From NCBI RefSeq assembly GCF_029852145.1, contig NC_079975.1, forward strand, positions 10,997,264 through 11,061,263: 64,000 nucleotides of DNA, given 5' to 3'. Every line of letters begins with the position of its first letter. Position 1 is the stretch's first letter. This DNA comes from Microplitis mediator. Lineage: Eukaryota; Arthropoda; Insecta; Hymenoptera; Braconidae. This document shows positions 52,360-63,352 of the stretch, piece by piece. The notes beneath the pieces are model-generated. The model was given only the letters and a program-made list of their open reading frames with translations. It was not told the DNA's origin and ran no database searches. The position numbers and the translations under genes were made by a program.

Positions 52360-52543
52360 TTTTTTAAAACAAGAGAAACTTCTCAAAACGAAATGCAAAT
52401 TTATTAAGACAACAAAAAAATTTTCTTAAAGCAAGAAACTTTTCTAAAAACAAGAAACGATTTTTTCTTCATTCAAGAATAAAATTTTGAAGTAAATATT
52501 TTACTTGAACCAAGTAAATCTTTTTTTCTGTGTGGTATCCTCG
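51662..52543. repeat. Inserted dispersed repeat with (CA)n
   Basis: Starts with 'tcggttgatcctgcaggccagcc' and 'cgagct' palindromes, then 'cgatatctcgcgaatgaattaaccgatt' blocks, then pure (CA)n at 52,290-52,358. Relatives: 61,800-62,050 and 62,845-62,945 (opposite orientation). Confidence 0.6.
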
Positions 52544-53159
52544 GTAATTTAAATTTCAAGTCTGTAGCTCTCTTGGCCAAAAACCGTGAATATTTTGAAT
52601 TCTTACGCCCCCGCAAAGCCCGACCAAAGTCGATTAATTAAACAAAATTGACAACATTTATTTTCTCGTATCTTCGGTAGTATTAATTTCAAATTACAAA
52701 TTTGTGAGTCTCTTGGTGGAAATACGTGAAAATTATAAATTTGTACCCCCCCGCAAAGCTCCATCATAATCGCTTTTTTAAAATAAATTTACACCATTTA
52801 TTTTCTCTTATCGTAGGTGACTTTCAATTCAAATTTAAAGTCTGTAGGTCTCATGACCAAATAACGTGAAAATTTTTTTTCTTACACCCCCGCCCATACA
52901 GAGCACGGTGATCGGTTGATCATCGGACTATGATAGCCGTCCGATCCTCGAGCATCGGCTGAGGATCGGAATATGTATAGGAGCAAGACTCGCTGGGCAT
53001 CGGATGTTAACATCAGCGCGAGGCTGCCGATTGAGCATCGGCCGAGGATAGTAACCGAGTATCGGCCGAGGATAGGATACGAGGATTATCCTATTGTAGT
53101 TGCCTAGGATCGGCTCATCCTAATAATTTTGTCTCAGCCAAGAATATTGACCGACCAAA

Positions 53160-53520
53160 ATTTAGTATCTAAAATACTTGAAATAAATGATTAAAAAATT
53201 TAATTTAGTAATGAAAATACTCCAATTAAATAATAAAAATTCACATCTAGAAGTTTAAATACTCAAGTTCAATAATTAAAAATTGAAGATTAGTATTTAC
53301 AATACTCGTGATCGATATTTAAATATGTTAATTTAGCATTTAAAATTCTTAAATTTAATAATTATATATTTTCATTTAGTATTTGAACAACTTAAGTTCA
53401 GAAATTAAAAATTTATCTTTAGTAATTACAATACTTGAGAAACATAATTAAATATTCTCATTTAGTATATAAAATATTCAAGTTCACTAATTAAACATTT
53501 ATATTCTGTATCTAAACATA
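53160..53520. repeat. Tandem repeat, ~43-bp unit, ~8 copies
   Basis: 'catttagtatttaaaatactcaagttcaataattaaa'-like units recur at ~53,161, 53,204, 53,288, 53,331, 53,371, 53,417 and 53,460. It lies inside the 52,889-55,001 element. Confidence 0.65.
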
Positions 53521-54362
53521 ATCCGTATGGATTCTTCTTCGGATTCCTCTGCGCTGTTTGATATGACTGAAAAGCATTCCAAAAATCTACTCTTAAGTAT
53601 TTTCCCCAAGGGTACTTGTTCTTTTCTACTAGGATATTCTCCTGTAGCGAGTAGTTGCCAGAGCGACTTTTTCACTCCTTTGAGCGGAACTTATTACTTC
53701 TATTCTAACTGTCCAACTAGGAAAATGTTGCAGCGCTCTTCTGCGACTAGCGGTGACTCTTGGTACTAATTTTTTCTCTTGCACTCTGCGTCTGCACACT
53801 TTGTTATTTTCACTCGCTTTATTTTTTCTCTCTCTCTCTTTATTCATTTAAATTTATTTATTTTTTTTTACACGCATTATTTTTTTTGCGTTCATTTGTT
53901 TTTTTTTTTAATAATTTTTTTTTTTATACGTGTAACTGTTGTGATTTGTCACACCATGAAAAAAAATTCCTTAAGCTGAGAAAAAAATACTCTCGAACTG
54001 AAAAAAAAAATCACTTGGGCTGAGAAATTTTTTTACTTAGTTTAAAAATTTTTTTCGTTTTAGTTCAAGAACTTTTTTTTTTGACTTAATACAAAAAATG
54101 TCTTTAGCCAAGAATAAGTTTCTTGATTTGAGAAAAAAATATTTTCGAACTTGGAAAAAAATTGCTTGGTCAAAGAAAGATTTTTCTTGGCTTACGTAAT
54201 TGCTTTTTTTAATATATAAAAATATGTCAACACAATTCAAGAAATAATTTCTTGTTACAAGTAACTTATGTATCTAGTAATATATTATTAGATCGAAGCA
54301 AGAGTTGCTCAAAATAAGAAATATTATACTTCAATTCAGGAAAAATTTCTTGTTTTAAGTAT

Positions 54363-54611
54363 TTACACAAATAAGTATAAAAAATACTCGAAATAAATTT
54401 TTTTTTCTCTGAGTGTATCATCTCCACAATCACTAAAACTATTCTCATCACTTTCATTATTACTATTAAATACACTATAATTAATTTCTTTATTCACAAC
54501 ATTATTCACAATTGTTTCACCGTGTAAATTATCATGATCACCATCATTTATAATATGATGATTAACAATTAACACTGAGGGTGTATTAGGCGGTTGAGAT
54601 CTATTATCCAT
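54363..54611 (-). pseudogene. Possible truncated transposon ORF
   Basis: Reads inward from the right end of the 2.1-kb element: MDNRSQPPNTPSVLIVN…NESDENSFSDCGDDT, an acidic, polar N-terminus-like sequence. It becomes low-complexity after ~54,410. The position suggests the 5' exon of a lost transposase or cargo gene. Another in-frame-looking start (MSDRVRKHRAL) lies just upstream, separated by a stop. Confidence 0.3.
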
Positions 54612-56039
54612 GTATTTTTATAATGCCCGATGTTTTCTTACACGATCAGACATGATTTTATAAATTACAAAATTTTTTTTAATCATAACGATAAATTTAT
54701 TTTCGGTTATATTCAGTAAGAATTGCTTCGGTCTAATAAAAAGTATTACAGGTAAATAATGCTTAAAAATAGCTGATGTGATATTTAGTGCGCATGCGCA
54801 AAAGAAAATTTATCATATCGTCGACCGAGAATCGGTTGATGATCGGATTTCATTGTTATTACTATAGTTCGGTTACCGATGGTGTCACAGCCATAGGCTG
54901 ATAATGGAACACCGACGCTCGACCGAGCATTGGTAGCCGAGCCTCGGTCGATCGTAGATTTTTTTTGAGCATCGGCGACTCCGTATGGGCGCAATACCCC
55001 ATAACAATAGATTCAATAACAAAAATTAAGCCATAAATTTTCTCGTTTGATTGGCAATATTCATTCCAAATTTCAAGTTTGTGGGTCTCTTGGCGAAGAA
55101 AACTGAACATTTTCAATTTTTACCCCCTCGCAAAGCCTCACAGTAGTTGATTATTTAAAAAAAATATACAACGACTATTTTCTCGTGTCATAGGTAATTT
55201 TTATTTCAAATTTCCAGTCTGCACATGTCTTGACCAAAAAAGGTGGAAATTTTCATTTCTTACGCCCCCGCACAGCCCTCCAGTGTCGATTTAAAAAAGA
55301 AAATTACACCATCGATTTTCTCAGTTTGTCAGTAATTTTTATTTTGCTATGAAAACAGTTGCTATGGTAACGATTGCCATAGTGACATTTGCAATGGCAA
55401 CGGTTGCTGCACCATCTGTTATACCAATCAGATAAGCGCATTTGGTAGTTAGCTCTACCGGAGTCGATTATTTAAGAAAACTTACACCATTTATTGCCTC
55501 GTATCGTCTGTAATGATCATTTCAAATTTCGAATCTGCAGGTCTCTTGGTCAAAAAATGTAAAACTTTTTATTTTTTACGCCCCCGCAAGCCTCTAGAAC
55601 AATCGATTTTATAAAGAAAAATGCCATCTGGTAGCCAGAATGGAAGGTAGATTTTTCGAAAATTTTTAGCACTGCCCTGATTTTTCGCTAGCTCGCTCTT
55701 AGTTTAAAACGAAGGCGACCCTCGTTCATTTTTACTAGGGTTAAACCAATTTTGTAAAGTCAGTTGTTCAATACGAGATTCTTAATCCGCAATTTAAATA
55801 TCGTTAGTATACTTATATATATATATATATATACAAGTAATACTAATTTAATTACGTACTACTAAAATCTCGGATTGACAAACTAGCTGTGAGTAAGCGT
55901 GATTATATCTATGGACCGAGTTATTGATATTACATTTGAAGTCTGCTTAATGTTTGTGTATACTCATATGCTGAAAAACGAAAATATACATACATAATAA
56001 AATGTATCACAAGACGAGTTATAATCATAGAACCTTGAG

Positions 56040-56243
56040 AAATTAAAGAAAAACTAAAAAAAATTTTTTTTTCGTATTTCTTTTATACCTTAGAGTTTAA
56101 TTGGTCGATCGATCTGAAATTTTCAGAACAATTAACGGCCAACAATATTTTTCGATTGCCGCAAGAACCGTTCTAATTGGTTAATTATTTCAAAAGTTAT
56201 AGCAAGTTTACACACATACATACATACATACATACATATATAC
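56040..56243. repeat. Dispersed repeat with TACA tract
   Basis: 'aattttcagaacaattaacggccaacaa…' and 'ggttaattatttcaaaagttat' match blocks at ~48,890 and ~52,190, and lead into (TACA)n at 56,212-56,240, where the next element inserted. Confidence 0.55.
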
Positions 56244-56245
56244 TA

Positions 56246-57793
56246 GGGTGTCCGTTATTTCCCAAATCGATTTTTATTTACCGATCGCCCCCTGAATCTT
56301 TAGTTTATGACCTAAAAAAAATATCCAACACAATGAGGCTCTTAATTTTCACATTAAACCGTGCCCAAATCATTTTATATTTCCCAATTAAATAACATGG
56401 GATTTTTAGACTTTTGACTCTTAATTTTTTTTCTCAGAAACAAATGAGAGTAAAAATTTAATCAAAGCATATTCTGATAGGAAATTGAACGTTCTACAAT
56501 AAAGTTCTCTTATGAATTTTCGATAAAATAACTCCTTCAAAAGTTATTTAACGTTAAACTTGTGTTTGTTATCAATCCTATAATATTTTTAATTCTATTT
56601 TCATTTTTACCGTTTTTGGCTATAAAATCGTTAAAATAAAAGATAGTTGTTATTATCACTAGAGTACCGATGATCATTTATGTAGATTTCATGGCCTAAA
56701 CAGAAAATCAAGGGAAAAAAAACATTGTTTTATGAGAAATAATAGAAATAACATACCTTTCCTCATACAGACGAACTTTAAAATGAATTAATGGAAAGTG
56801 ATGAAATAAAAATGTAATAACTTCTATGTCTATAATATTATAAGCAGATTTATTATCATTTTTGCTTTCTTTCGAAAGCCTTCTGAATAGTCGTTATTGC
56901 CCGCCCACGTTTCACATCTAATTTCAAAAAATTTCTATCAATGTTAAATCTTTCAAAAAATTGTAAGGATTCCAAATTTACTTGCGAATTGTTAACAATT
57001 TACAAGTCATTAATGATCTCACCGAAAGAGCAATTAAATCAACTTAAGAGTATATCAACATTTTAACAACACGAGAAGACCAAAAACAATATTTGATTTA
57101 AGTTGTAAATCAGTACAAAACAAAATATCCTAATGCGACCATAGCTTTCTTAACAAAAAATTATAGAGAAAGCAAAGTTGATAATAAATCTGCTTATAAT
57201 ATTATAGACAAAGAAGTTATTACATTTTTATTTCATCACTTTCCATTAATTCATTTTAAAGTTCGTCTGTATGAGGAAAGGTATGTTATTTCTATTATTT
57301 CTCATAAAACAATGTTTTTTTTTCCCTTGATTTTCTGTTTAGGCCATGAAATCTACATAAATGATCATCGGTACTCTAGTGATAATAACAAGCATCTTTT
57401 ATTTTAACGATTTTATAGCCAAAAACGGTAAAAATGAAAATAGAATTAAAAATATTATAGGATTGATAACAAACACAAGTTTAACGTTAAATAACTTTTG
57501 AAGGAGTTATTTTATCGAAAATTCATAAGAGAACTTTATTGTAGAACGTTCAATTTCCTATCAGAATATGCTTTGATTAAATTTTTACTCTCATTTGTTT
57601 CTGAGAAAAAAAATTAAGAGTCAAAAGTCTAAAAATCCCATGTTATTTAAATGGGAAATATAAAATGATTTGGGCACGGTTTAATGTGAAAATTAAGAGC
57701 CTCATTGTGTTGGATATTTTTTTTTAGGTCATAAACTAAAGATTCAGGGGGCGATCTGTAAATAAAAATCGATTTGGGAAATAACGGACACCC
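56246..57793. mobile_element. 1.55-kb TA-flanked palindromic element carrying a coding fragment
   Basis: Both ends read GGGTGTCCGTTATTTCCCAA inward, with TA on each side. Arms of about 640 bp mirror each other (x and 114,039-x). The central ~270 bp and the adjoining arm edge encode, on +, a degraded protein fragment (…DLTERAIKST*EYINILTTRE…, …KYPNATIAFL…) with at least two stops. A truncated relative is at 59,052-60,860. Confidence 0.75.
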
Positions 57794-57954
57794 TAATATA
57801 TACACTCAGATATCATCCTGGAAACGGTCAGATTAGCTTCCTAGGATCTCAAAACGTCGACATCTGATGAAAACTCGGTTTTCGAAAATCGGACCAGAAC
57901 CAATAACTTCCCTAATTTTCGTAAATTTTCAATTTTCTTAGCGAGAAGTTAAAA

Positions 57955-58208
57955 ATTTATTGGAGCCCATAGACTTTTTTTACGAAGAGCAAAAATTTAG
58001 AAAATTGTTTTGCGTTGGTTTTTTAGGATTACTCCCGAACCGTGCATGGTAAAAAATTTTTAAGTCTAGATTTAAAAACTAGAAACTGTAAGCTACAATT
58101 TGCTTTTTTTATTTATGCGGTACGACCATTTTCCTCCGAATTACAGCATGTTGAAAATCGCTTAAACATTTACAATTTTTTTTATCCTTCAATTTATGCC
58201 ACCAGTGT
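57955..58208. repeat. Degenerate end of the 5,786-7,793 foldback family
   Basis: Shares 'gttgaaaatcgcttaaa', 'ctacaatttgctttttt' and a terminus like 'ttatgccaccagtgta' with the foldback arms. Bases 57,815-57,950 before it are a - strand copy of the microsatellite-linked repeat. Confidence 0.6.
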
Positions 58209-58251
58209 ATTATGATAAATCCTGGAAAAGACTTAAATTGTTGTTTATTAA

Positions 58252-58351
58252 NNNNNNNNNNNNNNNNNNNNNNNNNNNNNNNNNNNNNNNNNNNNNNNNN
58301 NNNNNNNNNNNNNNNNNNNNNNNNNNNNNNNNNNNNNNNNNNNNNNNNNNN
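58252..58351. other. Assembly gap (100 N)
   Basis: Exactly 100 N, a conventional unknown-length gap, placed directly before a (TAA)n microsatellite. Translations across it are meaningless. Confidence 0.99.
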
Positions 58352-58356
58352 ATTAT

Positions 58357-58408
<52 letters not shown>

Positions 58409-58783
58409 GTCTCCTAAGGCAACGAACCTTGGCCTGCTGCGCATGCTGATCATCTTGTTGATGAAGCATCGCAGCAGTAACGATTTGGCGCTCAGGTGAG
58501 GCCCTCGGTAGAGTCGGACTACCGGGGATAACCCCCTGAGCATTTAACTTAAAAAAGAAATAATAATAATAGTAATAATAATAGTAATAATAATAGTAAT
58601 AATAATAGTAATAATAATAGTAATAATAGTAATAATAATAGTAATAATAATAGTAATAATAATAGTAATAATAGTAATAATAATAGTAATAATAGTAATA
58701 ATAGTAATAATAGTAATAATAGTAATAATAGTAATAGTAGTAATAATAGTAATAATAGTAATAGTAATAGTAATAGTAATAAC
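58352..58783 (-). repeat. (TAA)n and (TAATAATAG)n tracts flanking a retroelement-like tail
   Basis: (TAA)n to 58,408; GC-richer unique segment 58,409-58,550; TAA/TAG tract 58,559-58,782. On the - strand the GC-rich segment runs directly into (TTA)n, as expected for a non-LTR retroelement or SINE 3' end with a simple-repeat tail. The long poly-Leu ORF here is an artefact. Confidence 0.5.
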
Positions 58784-59425
58784 CCGGTGAAAAAATGATT
58801 ATATATGGGGTTATAACAGCCAGGTATGATCATATCTAACTATACATAGACTCATATATAATTAGATCTGATCAGATCTAATTATATATAGACTTATATA
58901 TAATCAAATCTGATCATATATAGACTTATATACGGGCTTATAACAGCCAGGTATGATCGGATCTAATTATGTATGGGGTCATATATAATTATATATAACC
59001 CCATATATAATCATGCATGATTATATATAACTTCATATATGATTATATATAATAGGCTCTTAATTTTCACATTAAACCGTGCCGAAATCATTTTATATTT
59101 CCCATTTAAATAACATGGGATTTTTAGACTTTTTACTCTTAATTTTTTTTCTCAGAAACAAATGAGAGTAAAAATTTGATCGAAGCATAATCTGATAGGA
59201 AATCAAACGCTCTACAAAAAAGTTCTCTTATGGATTTTCGATAAAATAACTCCTTCAAAAGTTATTTAACGTTAAACTTGTGATTGTTATCAATCCTATA
59301 ATATTTTTAATTATATTTTCATTTTTACCGTTTTTGACTATAAAATCGTTGAAATAAAAGATAATTATTATTATCACTAGAGTACCAATGATCATTTATG
59401 TAGATTTCATGGCCGAAACAGAAAA

Positions 59426-59659
59426 TCAAGGAAAAAAAAATTTTTTATGAGAAGTAATAGATATAACATACCTTTCTTCATACAGATGAACTTTAAAATG
59501 AATTAATGGAAAGTGGTGGAATAAAAATGTAATAACTTCTTTGTCTATAATGTTATAAGCAGATTTATTATCATTTTTGCTTTCTTTAGAATTTTTTATT
59601 AAGAAAGCTATGGTCGCATTAGGATATTTTGTTTGGTACTCATTTCCAACTTGAATCAA
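59426..59659 (-). pseudogene. Captured gene fragment in TIR element
   Basis: 77 codons from its first Met; the frame extends upstream in degraded form (…TERAIKLT*EYINILTTREDQKQYL…). The pattern TER…ILT..E.QKQYL.QV….P reminds me of an uncharacterised arthropod protein family often found in repeats, but I cannot name it. Most of it lies in a TIR arm; a second copy is in the mirror arm. Confidence 0.4.
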
Positions 59660-59787
59660 ATATTGTTTTTGATCTTCTCGTGTTGTTAAAATGTTGATAT
59701 ACTCTTAAGTTAATTTAATTGCTCTTTCGGTGACATCATTAATTACTTTTAAATTATTAATAATTCGTAAGTAAATTCGGATTCCTG

Positions 59788-60140
59788 CCCTCGCAGATTT
59801 GAATCACGGTGGGAACACCGTGAAAGTGTAAACATCGTGGATCCACTGTGGTTACACGGTGGGTTTGTTCCGTTTCACCACCGGGTATACACAGTGTATC
59901 CACTGTGATTACGCGGTGTATCCACCGTGATTACGCGGTGGCTTGACCACTGTCTATACACGGTGTTCCCACTGTGATTACGCGGTGTATCCACCGTGAT
60001 TCCACGGTGGCTTTGTGCTATTTCACCACCGTGTTTCCACGGTGTATCCACCGCGTAATCACAGTGGAAACACCGTGTAATCACAGTGGTAAAATGGAAC
60101 AAACCCACCGTGTTTCCACCGTGATTCAAATCTGCGAGGG
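59788..60140. mobile_element. 353-bp TIR element built of CACGGTG/CACCGTG palindromes
   Basis: Ends CCCTCGCAGATTTGAATCAC and its inverse, with TG on both sides. The interior is a ~18-21-bp minisatellite such as CCACCGTGATTACGCGGTGT, every unit itself palindromic. The 56.2-kb relative gives the empty site ('ggaatccttacaatttttt'). Confidence 0.8.
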
Positions 60141-60917
60141 TGACAATTTTTTGAAAGATTTAACATTGATAGAAATTTTTTGAAATTAGTTGTGAAACGT
60201 GGGCGACCAATAACGACTATTTAGAAGGCTTACGAAAGAAAGCAAAAATGATAATAAATCTGCTTATAACATTATTGACATAGAAGTTATTACATTTTTA
60301 TTTCACCACTTTCCATTAATTCATTTTAGAGTTCGTCTGTATGAAGAAAGGTATGTTATTTCTATTACTTCTCATAAAACAATTTTTTTTTCCCTTGATT
60401 TTCTGTTTCGGCCATGAAATCTACATAAATGATCATCGGTACTCTAGTGATAATAATAATTATCTTTTATTTCAACGATTTTATAGTCAAAAACAGTAAA
60501 AATAAAAATAGAATTAAAAATATTATAGAATTGATAACAAACACAAGTTTAACGTTAAATAACTTTTGAAGGAGTTATTTTATCGAAAATCCATAAGAGA
60601 ACTTTTTTGTAGAGCGTTTGATTTCCTATCAGATTATGCTTCGATCAAATTTTTACTCTCATTTGTTTCTGAGAAAAAAAATTAAGAGTAAAAAGTCTAA
60701 AAATTCCATGTTATTTAAATGAGAAATATAAAATGATTTCGGCACGGTTTAATGTGAAAATTAAGAGCCTAATTGTGTTGGATATTTTTTTTAGGTCATA
60801 AACTAGAGATTCAGGGGGCGATTGGTAAATAAAAATCGATTTGGGAAATAACGGACACCCTAATATATATGAACATATATAATCATATATGATTAGACAA
60901 AATCTTTTTTCATCGGG

Positions 60918-61255
60918 AATAATGATAATAATCTACAACTTAATAAACTATTATACAATATTATATTTGAACATTGTTTTTAACAATTATACACATAATA
61001 TTTTAAGTTTTTAAGGGCTTAAATTGAATTTTTTTATTAATAAGAAATAATTAACATACATTAATATTAATTTTACTAAAATATTCGATATATTTAAGTG
61101 GTTTTTCGAAGTTGTTTATTAATGTTTCATGACATATTAAAGTTAGGTAGTTTAGGCTGTCTTGAATGTAAATAACATCATTATAATCACAGCGTTGCCA
61201 AATCACTGACAAGTAGCTATCAGCTGATCAAAATGAGTAAAGCCAATTTTCTTAT
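60918..61255. other. AT-rich sequence, nothing recognised
   Basis: No ORF, repeat or RNA gene was identified between the AT-rich element and the next dispersed repeat. Confidence 0.4.
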
Positions 61256-62060
61256 TTAATCTTTAACTTTCCGCTAAGAAAATTGAAAATTTTCAAAAAT
61301 TCCGGAAGTTATTGGTTTCGGTCCGATTTTCGAAAATCGAATTTCTAAGAGATCTTGACGTTTTGAGGTTCTAGGAAGCTATTCTGACTAATTTGAAGAT
61401 GATGTCCGAGTGTATATATGTACGTACGTACGTATGTATGTAAATACCTGTATCTTTTAAACGGATGAACCGATTTTGAACTTTAATGTGTCATTCGACG
61501 CGCCTTGTTAATATCTTGAAGCTGTGAAAAATTGAGCTTGATCAGTAGAGTGCGTTCGGAGATATTCCAAAAATAAAATTTTTTCAAAAATGTTTTTTTT
61601 TGAATAACTTGTAGTGTGCTCGATGGATTGATTCCAAAATCAACTGGGCTCCAAAACTTTATAAGCCGCGTCAAATGCCACCAAAAAAATCAAAATCGGT
61701 TCATTCGTTCAAGAGAAACCGAAAACGAAAGAATTAAAAAAAAACTTTTTTTTGGTTTTTTGGAAATTTCTCAAAAATGACTGGATAAATTTCAAAATTT
61801 AATGAGTTTTAGAACTTGATAAAACGAGTCGATCGCCACTTCAACCATCTCAATCGGTTAATTCGTTCGCGAGATATCGTGGGAGAAAGAAATGCTAATA
61901 AACGGTTTTTTTCGAAAACAATGGCATACAAAAGAATTTTCGAGCTCGAAGAGCTCGAAAATGTATTCACAACAATGTTTTCGAGTTCCTTGAGCTCGAA
62001 AATAGCGGGAAGTTTTAGGGCTGGCCCGCAGGGTCAACCGATAGACAGATTTTTTATTAT
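61256..62060 (+). repeat. Microsatellite-linked dispersed repeat
   Basis: Ordered blocks: 'ccgattttcgaaaatcg', 'gatcttgacgttttgaggttctaggaagc', (TACG/TATG)n near 61,418-61,442, 'cgagatatcgtgggagaaagaaatgc', 'cgagctcgaagagctcg', then 'gggctggcccgcagggtcaaccgatag'. The 99-codon ORF at 61,816-62,115 is a repeat translation, paralleled at 51,657-51,842. Confidence 0.6.
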
Positions 62061-62119
62061 GTATTCTTCAATAGTTAACATAATCACAATAATTATTCAG
62101 TTGCCTAGTCAATAAAGTT

Positions 62120-62840
62120 GAGTATTTAATTTTTTTCATTCGAAACATGAATGTGTATATATATTTTTAGAACCCTGATTAAAAATACTCATTGAAAAGT
62201 ATTGAATAAGATAAGAATTGAATACTTTTGAATAAATCCTATTCCACAAGGTTTTTATCTGGACATAAAATTAATACTTTTCAATTATATTGAATCTAAA
62301 AATAATATAAGAATTTCTAAACTTCCGAGTTGAAAAAATTAGAATAAATTGATGTTTTTAATCTTTCTGAATCCTTGTCAATAACAAAAAAGTTTCGAAT
62401 TTTAAGGTTACGAGTAGCATTGGAAAAAAATTCGAATGAATTGACAGTTTTAAATCTTTCTTAATCTTCCTCAATACCAAAATAGCTTCATATTTCGGGT
62501 TAAGAGTTGGATTAAAAAAGATTCAAATGTATTGACATTTTCAATCTTTCTGAATCCTTCTTAATACCAAAAGAGTTCCATATTTTGGATCGACTGTAGG
62601 ATTGAAAAGAATTGAAAGAAATTGAGAACTTTTAATTTTTCTGAACCTTTCTCAGTACTAAAGTAGTTCCATATTTCGAGTTATGACTTGAATTGAAATA
62701 AATTAAAATGAATTCACATTTTCGAATCTTTATGAATCTTTTTCTAAAATGATGAAAGTTTGAATTCTTTTCAATACTTTTGAATTCCATTATAAGAATT
62801 AAAAAGTATTCAAATGATCGAAATTTCAATTCCATTTAAT
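62120..62840. repeat. AT-rich element with ~91-bp tandem repeats
   Basis: 'aataccaaaatagttccatatttcgggtt' and 'aatctttctgaatccttctt' recur at ~62,380, 62,473, 62,565 and 62,655. The ends carry inverted 'aaaagtattgaat/attcaatacttt' words. It interrupts the adjacent 'ctggcccgcagggtcaacc' repeat family. Confidence 0.6.
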
Positions 62841-63352
62841 GCGAAGGCTCGAAAATGTATCCACAACAATGTTTTCGAGCTAAAGGAGCTCGAAAACAGC
62901 AGGAAGTTTTGAGGCTGGCTCGCAGGGTCAACCGATAGATAGATTTTTTAAATCCATTATAATAACAATTAATAACTTTTATAAATATTAATATTAATTT
63001 ATTGCGATCCGAAGAAATTAAATGATTTGAATCTAACAAGATCTAATTATCTACGTGGAATGAATTTAAAAAATTTAAATTTAAATAAGAAATTTCATGT
63101 AAATCTCACAAGCTAATAAACAGACAAAAAATATTTATAATATAAAGAATTAGTTAACAGACGCAACATACTTTAAACTTTAGAACATCATAATCTAGTA
63201 AAACTAATAATACACCAGAAGTACATAGATGATTATTGGGCAAATTGTTTGAACTGTGCCATAAACCTCACAACAATTTCCCAAGCATTAATTCTAATTC
63301 ATTTAAACCGGAAACAGTCAGGCATTATCAATAAATAGATGCAATATAATGT

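Larger units (their letters stand above)
52889..55001. mobile_element. 2.1-kb TIR element with ATCGG-rich subterminal repeats
   Basis: Ends read CCCATACAGAG and, inverted, CCCATACGGAG, with CG on both sides; the uninterrupted host phrase 'cccccgcaaagcccc' occurs elsewhere. Both subterminal regions are packed with 'catcggccgaggat'-type words, and the interior includes a ~43-bp tandem repeat (53,160-53,520). It carries ORF fragments near both ends (53,527-53,769 + and 54,363-54,611 -). Confidence 0.65.
49208..55640. mobile_element. TE family with 'cgcccgcttcgc' head and 120-140-bp tandem repeats, heavily nested
   Basis: Heads at ~49,208 and ~51,080 read CGCCCGCTTCGC(G/T)GGGCAT, a short palindrome. 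Bodies consist of repeats of 'atttcaaatttcaagtctgtaggtctcttggccaaaaaacgtgaaaa' and 'cgcccccgcaaagccccac'. Interrupted by a MITE (49,853-50,575), a CA-linked repeat (~51,662-52,543) and a 2.1-kb TIR element (52,889-55,001). (TA)n at ~51,006-51,087. No transposase or RT. Confidence 0.55.
59052..60860. mobile_element. Second palindromic gene-fragment element, left end truncated
   Basis: The left side begins where 56,329 would be, so ~83 bp of TIR are missing; the right side ends GGACACCC followed by TA. The - strand frame 59,426-59,659 (…VGNEYQTKYPNATIAFLIKN…IIDKEVITFLFHHFP…) is a better-preserved version of the fragment in the first copy. A GC-richer minisatellite element is nested at 59,788-60,140. 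Confidence 0.7.
58783..60917. mobile_element. AT-rich element with CCCGGTGAAAAAATG terminus, hosting a nested element
   Basis: Starts CCCGGTGAAAAAATGATTAT and ends …ATTAGACAAAATC…CATCGGG. Interior 'gatcagatctaattatatatagac' repeats match 43,240-43,688. It is interrupted at 59,052-60,860 by a relative of the 56,246 palindromic element. Confidence 0.65.

Noticed and set aside
58109..58833. ORFs with poly-Tyr, poly-Ile and poly-Leu, one crossing Ns
   Set aside because: Translations of TAA/TAG microsatellites and of an assembly gap.
59875..60183. ORFs on both strands with repeated 'VDTPRNHSG'-like text
   Set aside because: Produced by the CACGGTG minisatellite; open on both strands because the unit is palindromic.
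61816..62115. 99-codon ORF similar to 51,657-51,842
   Set aside because: Both are translations of the same dispersed non-coding repeat; the similarity follows from the DNA.
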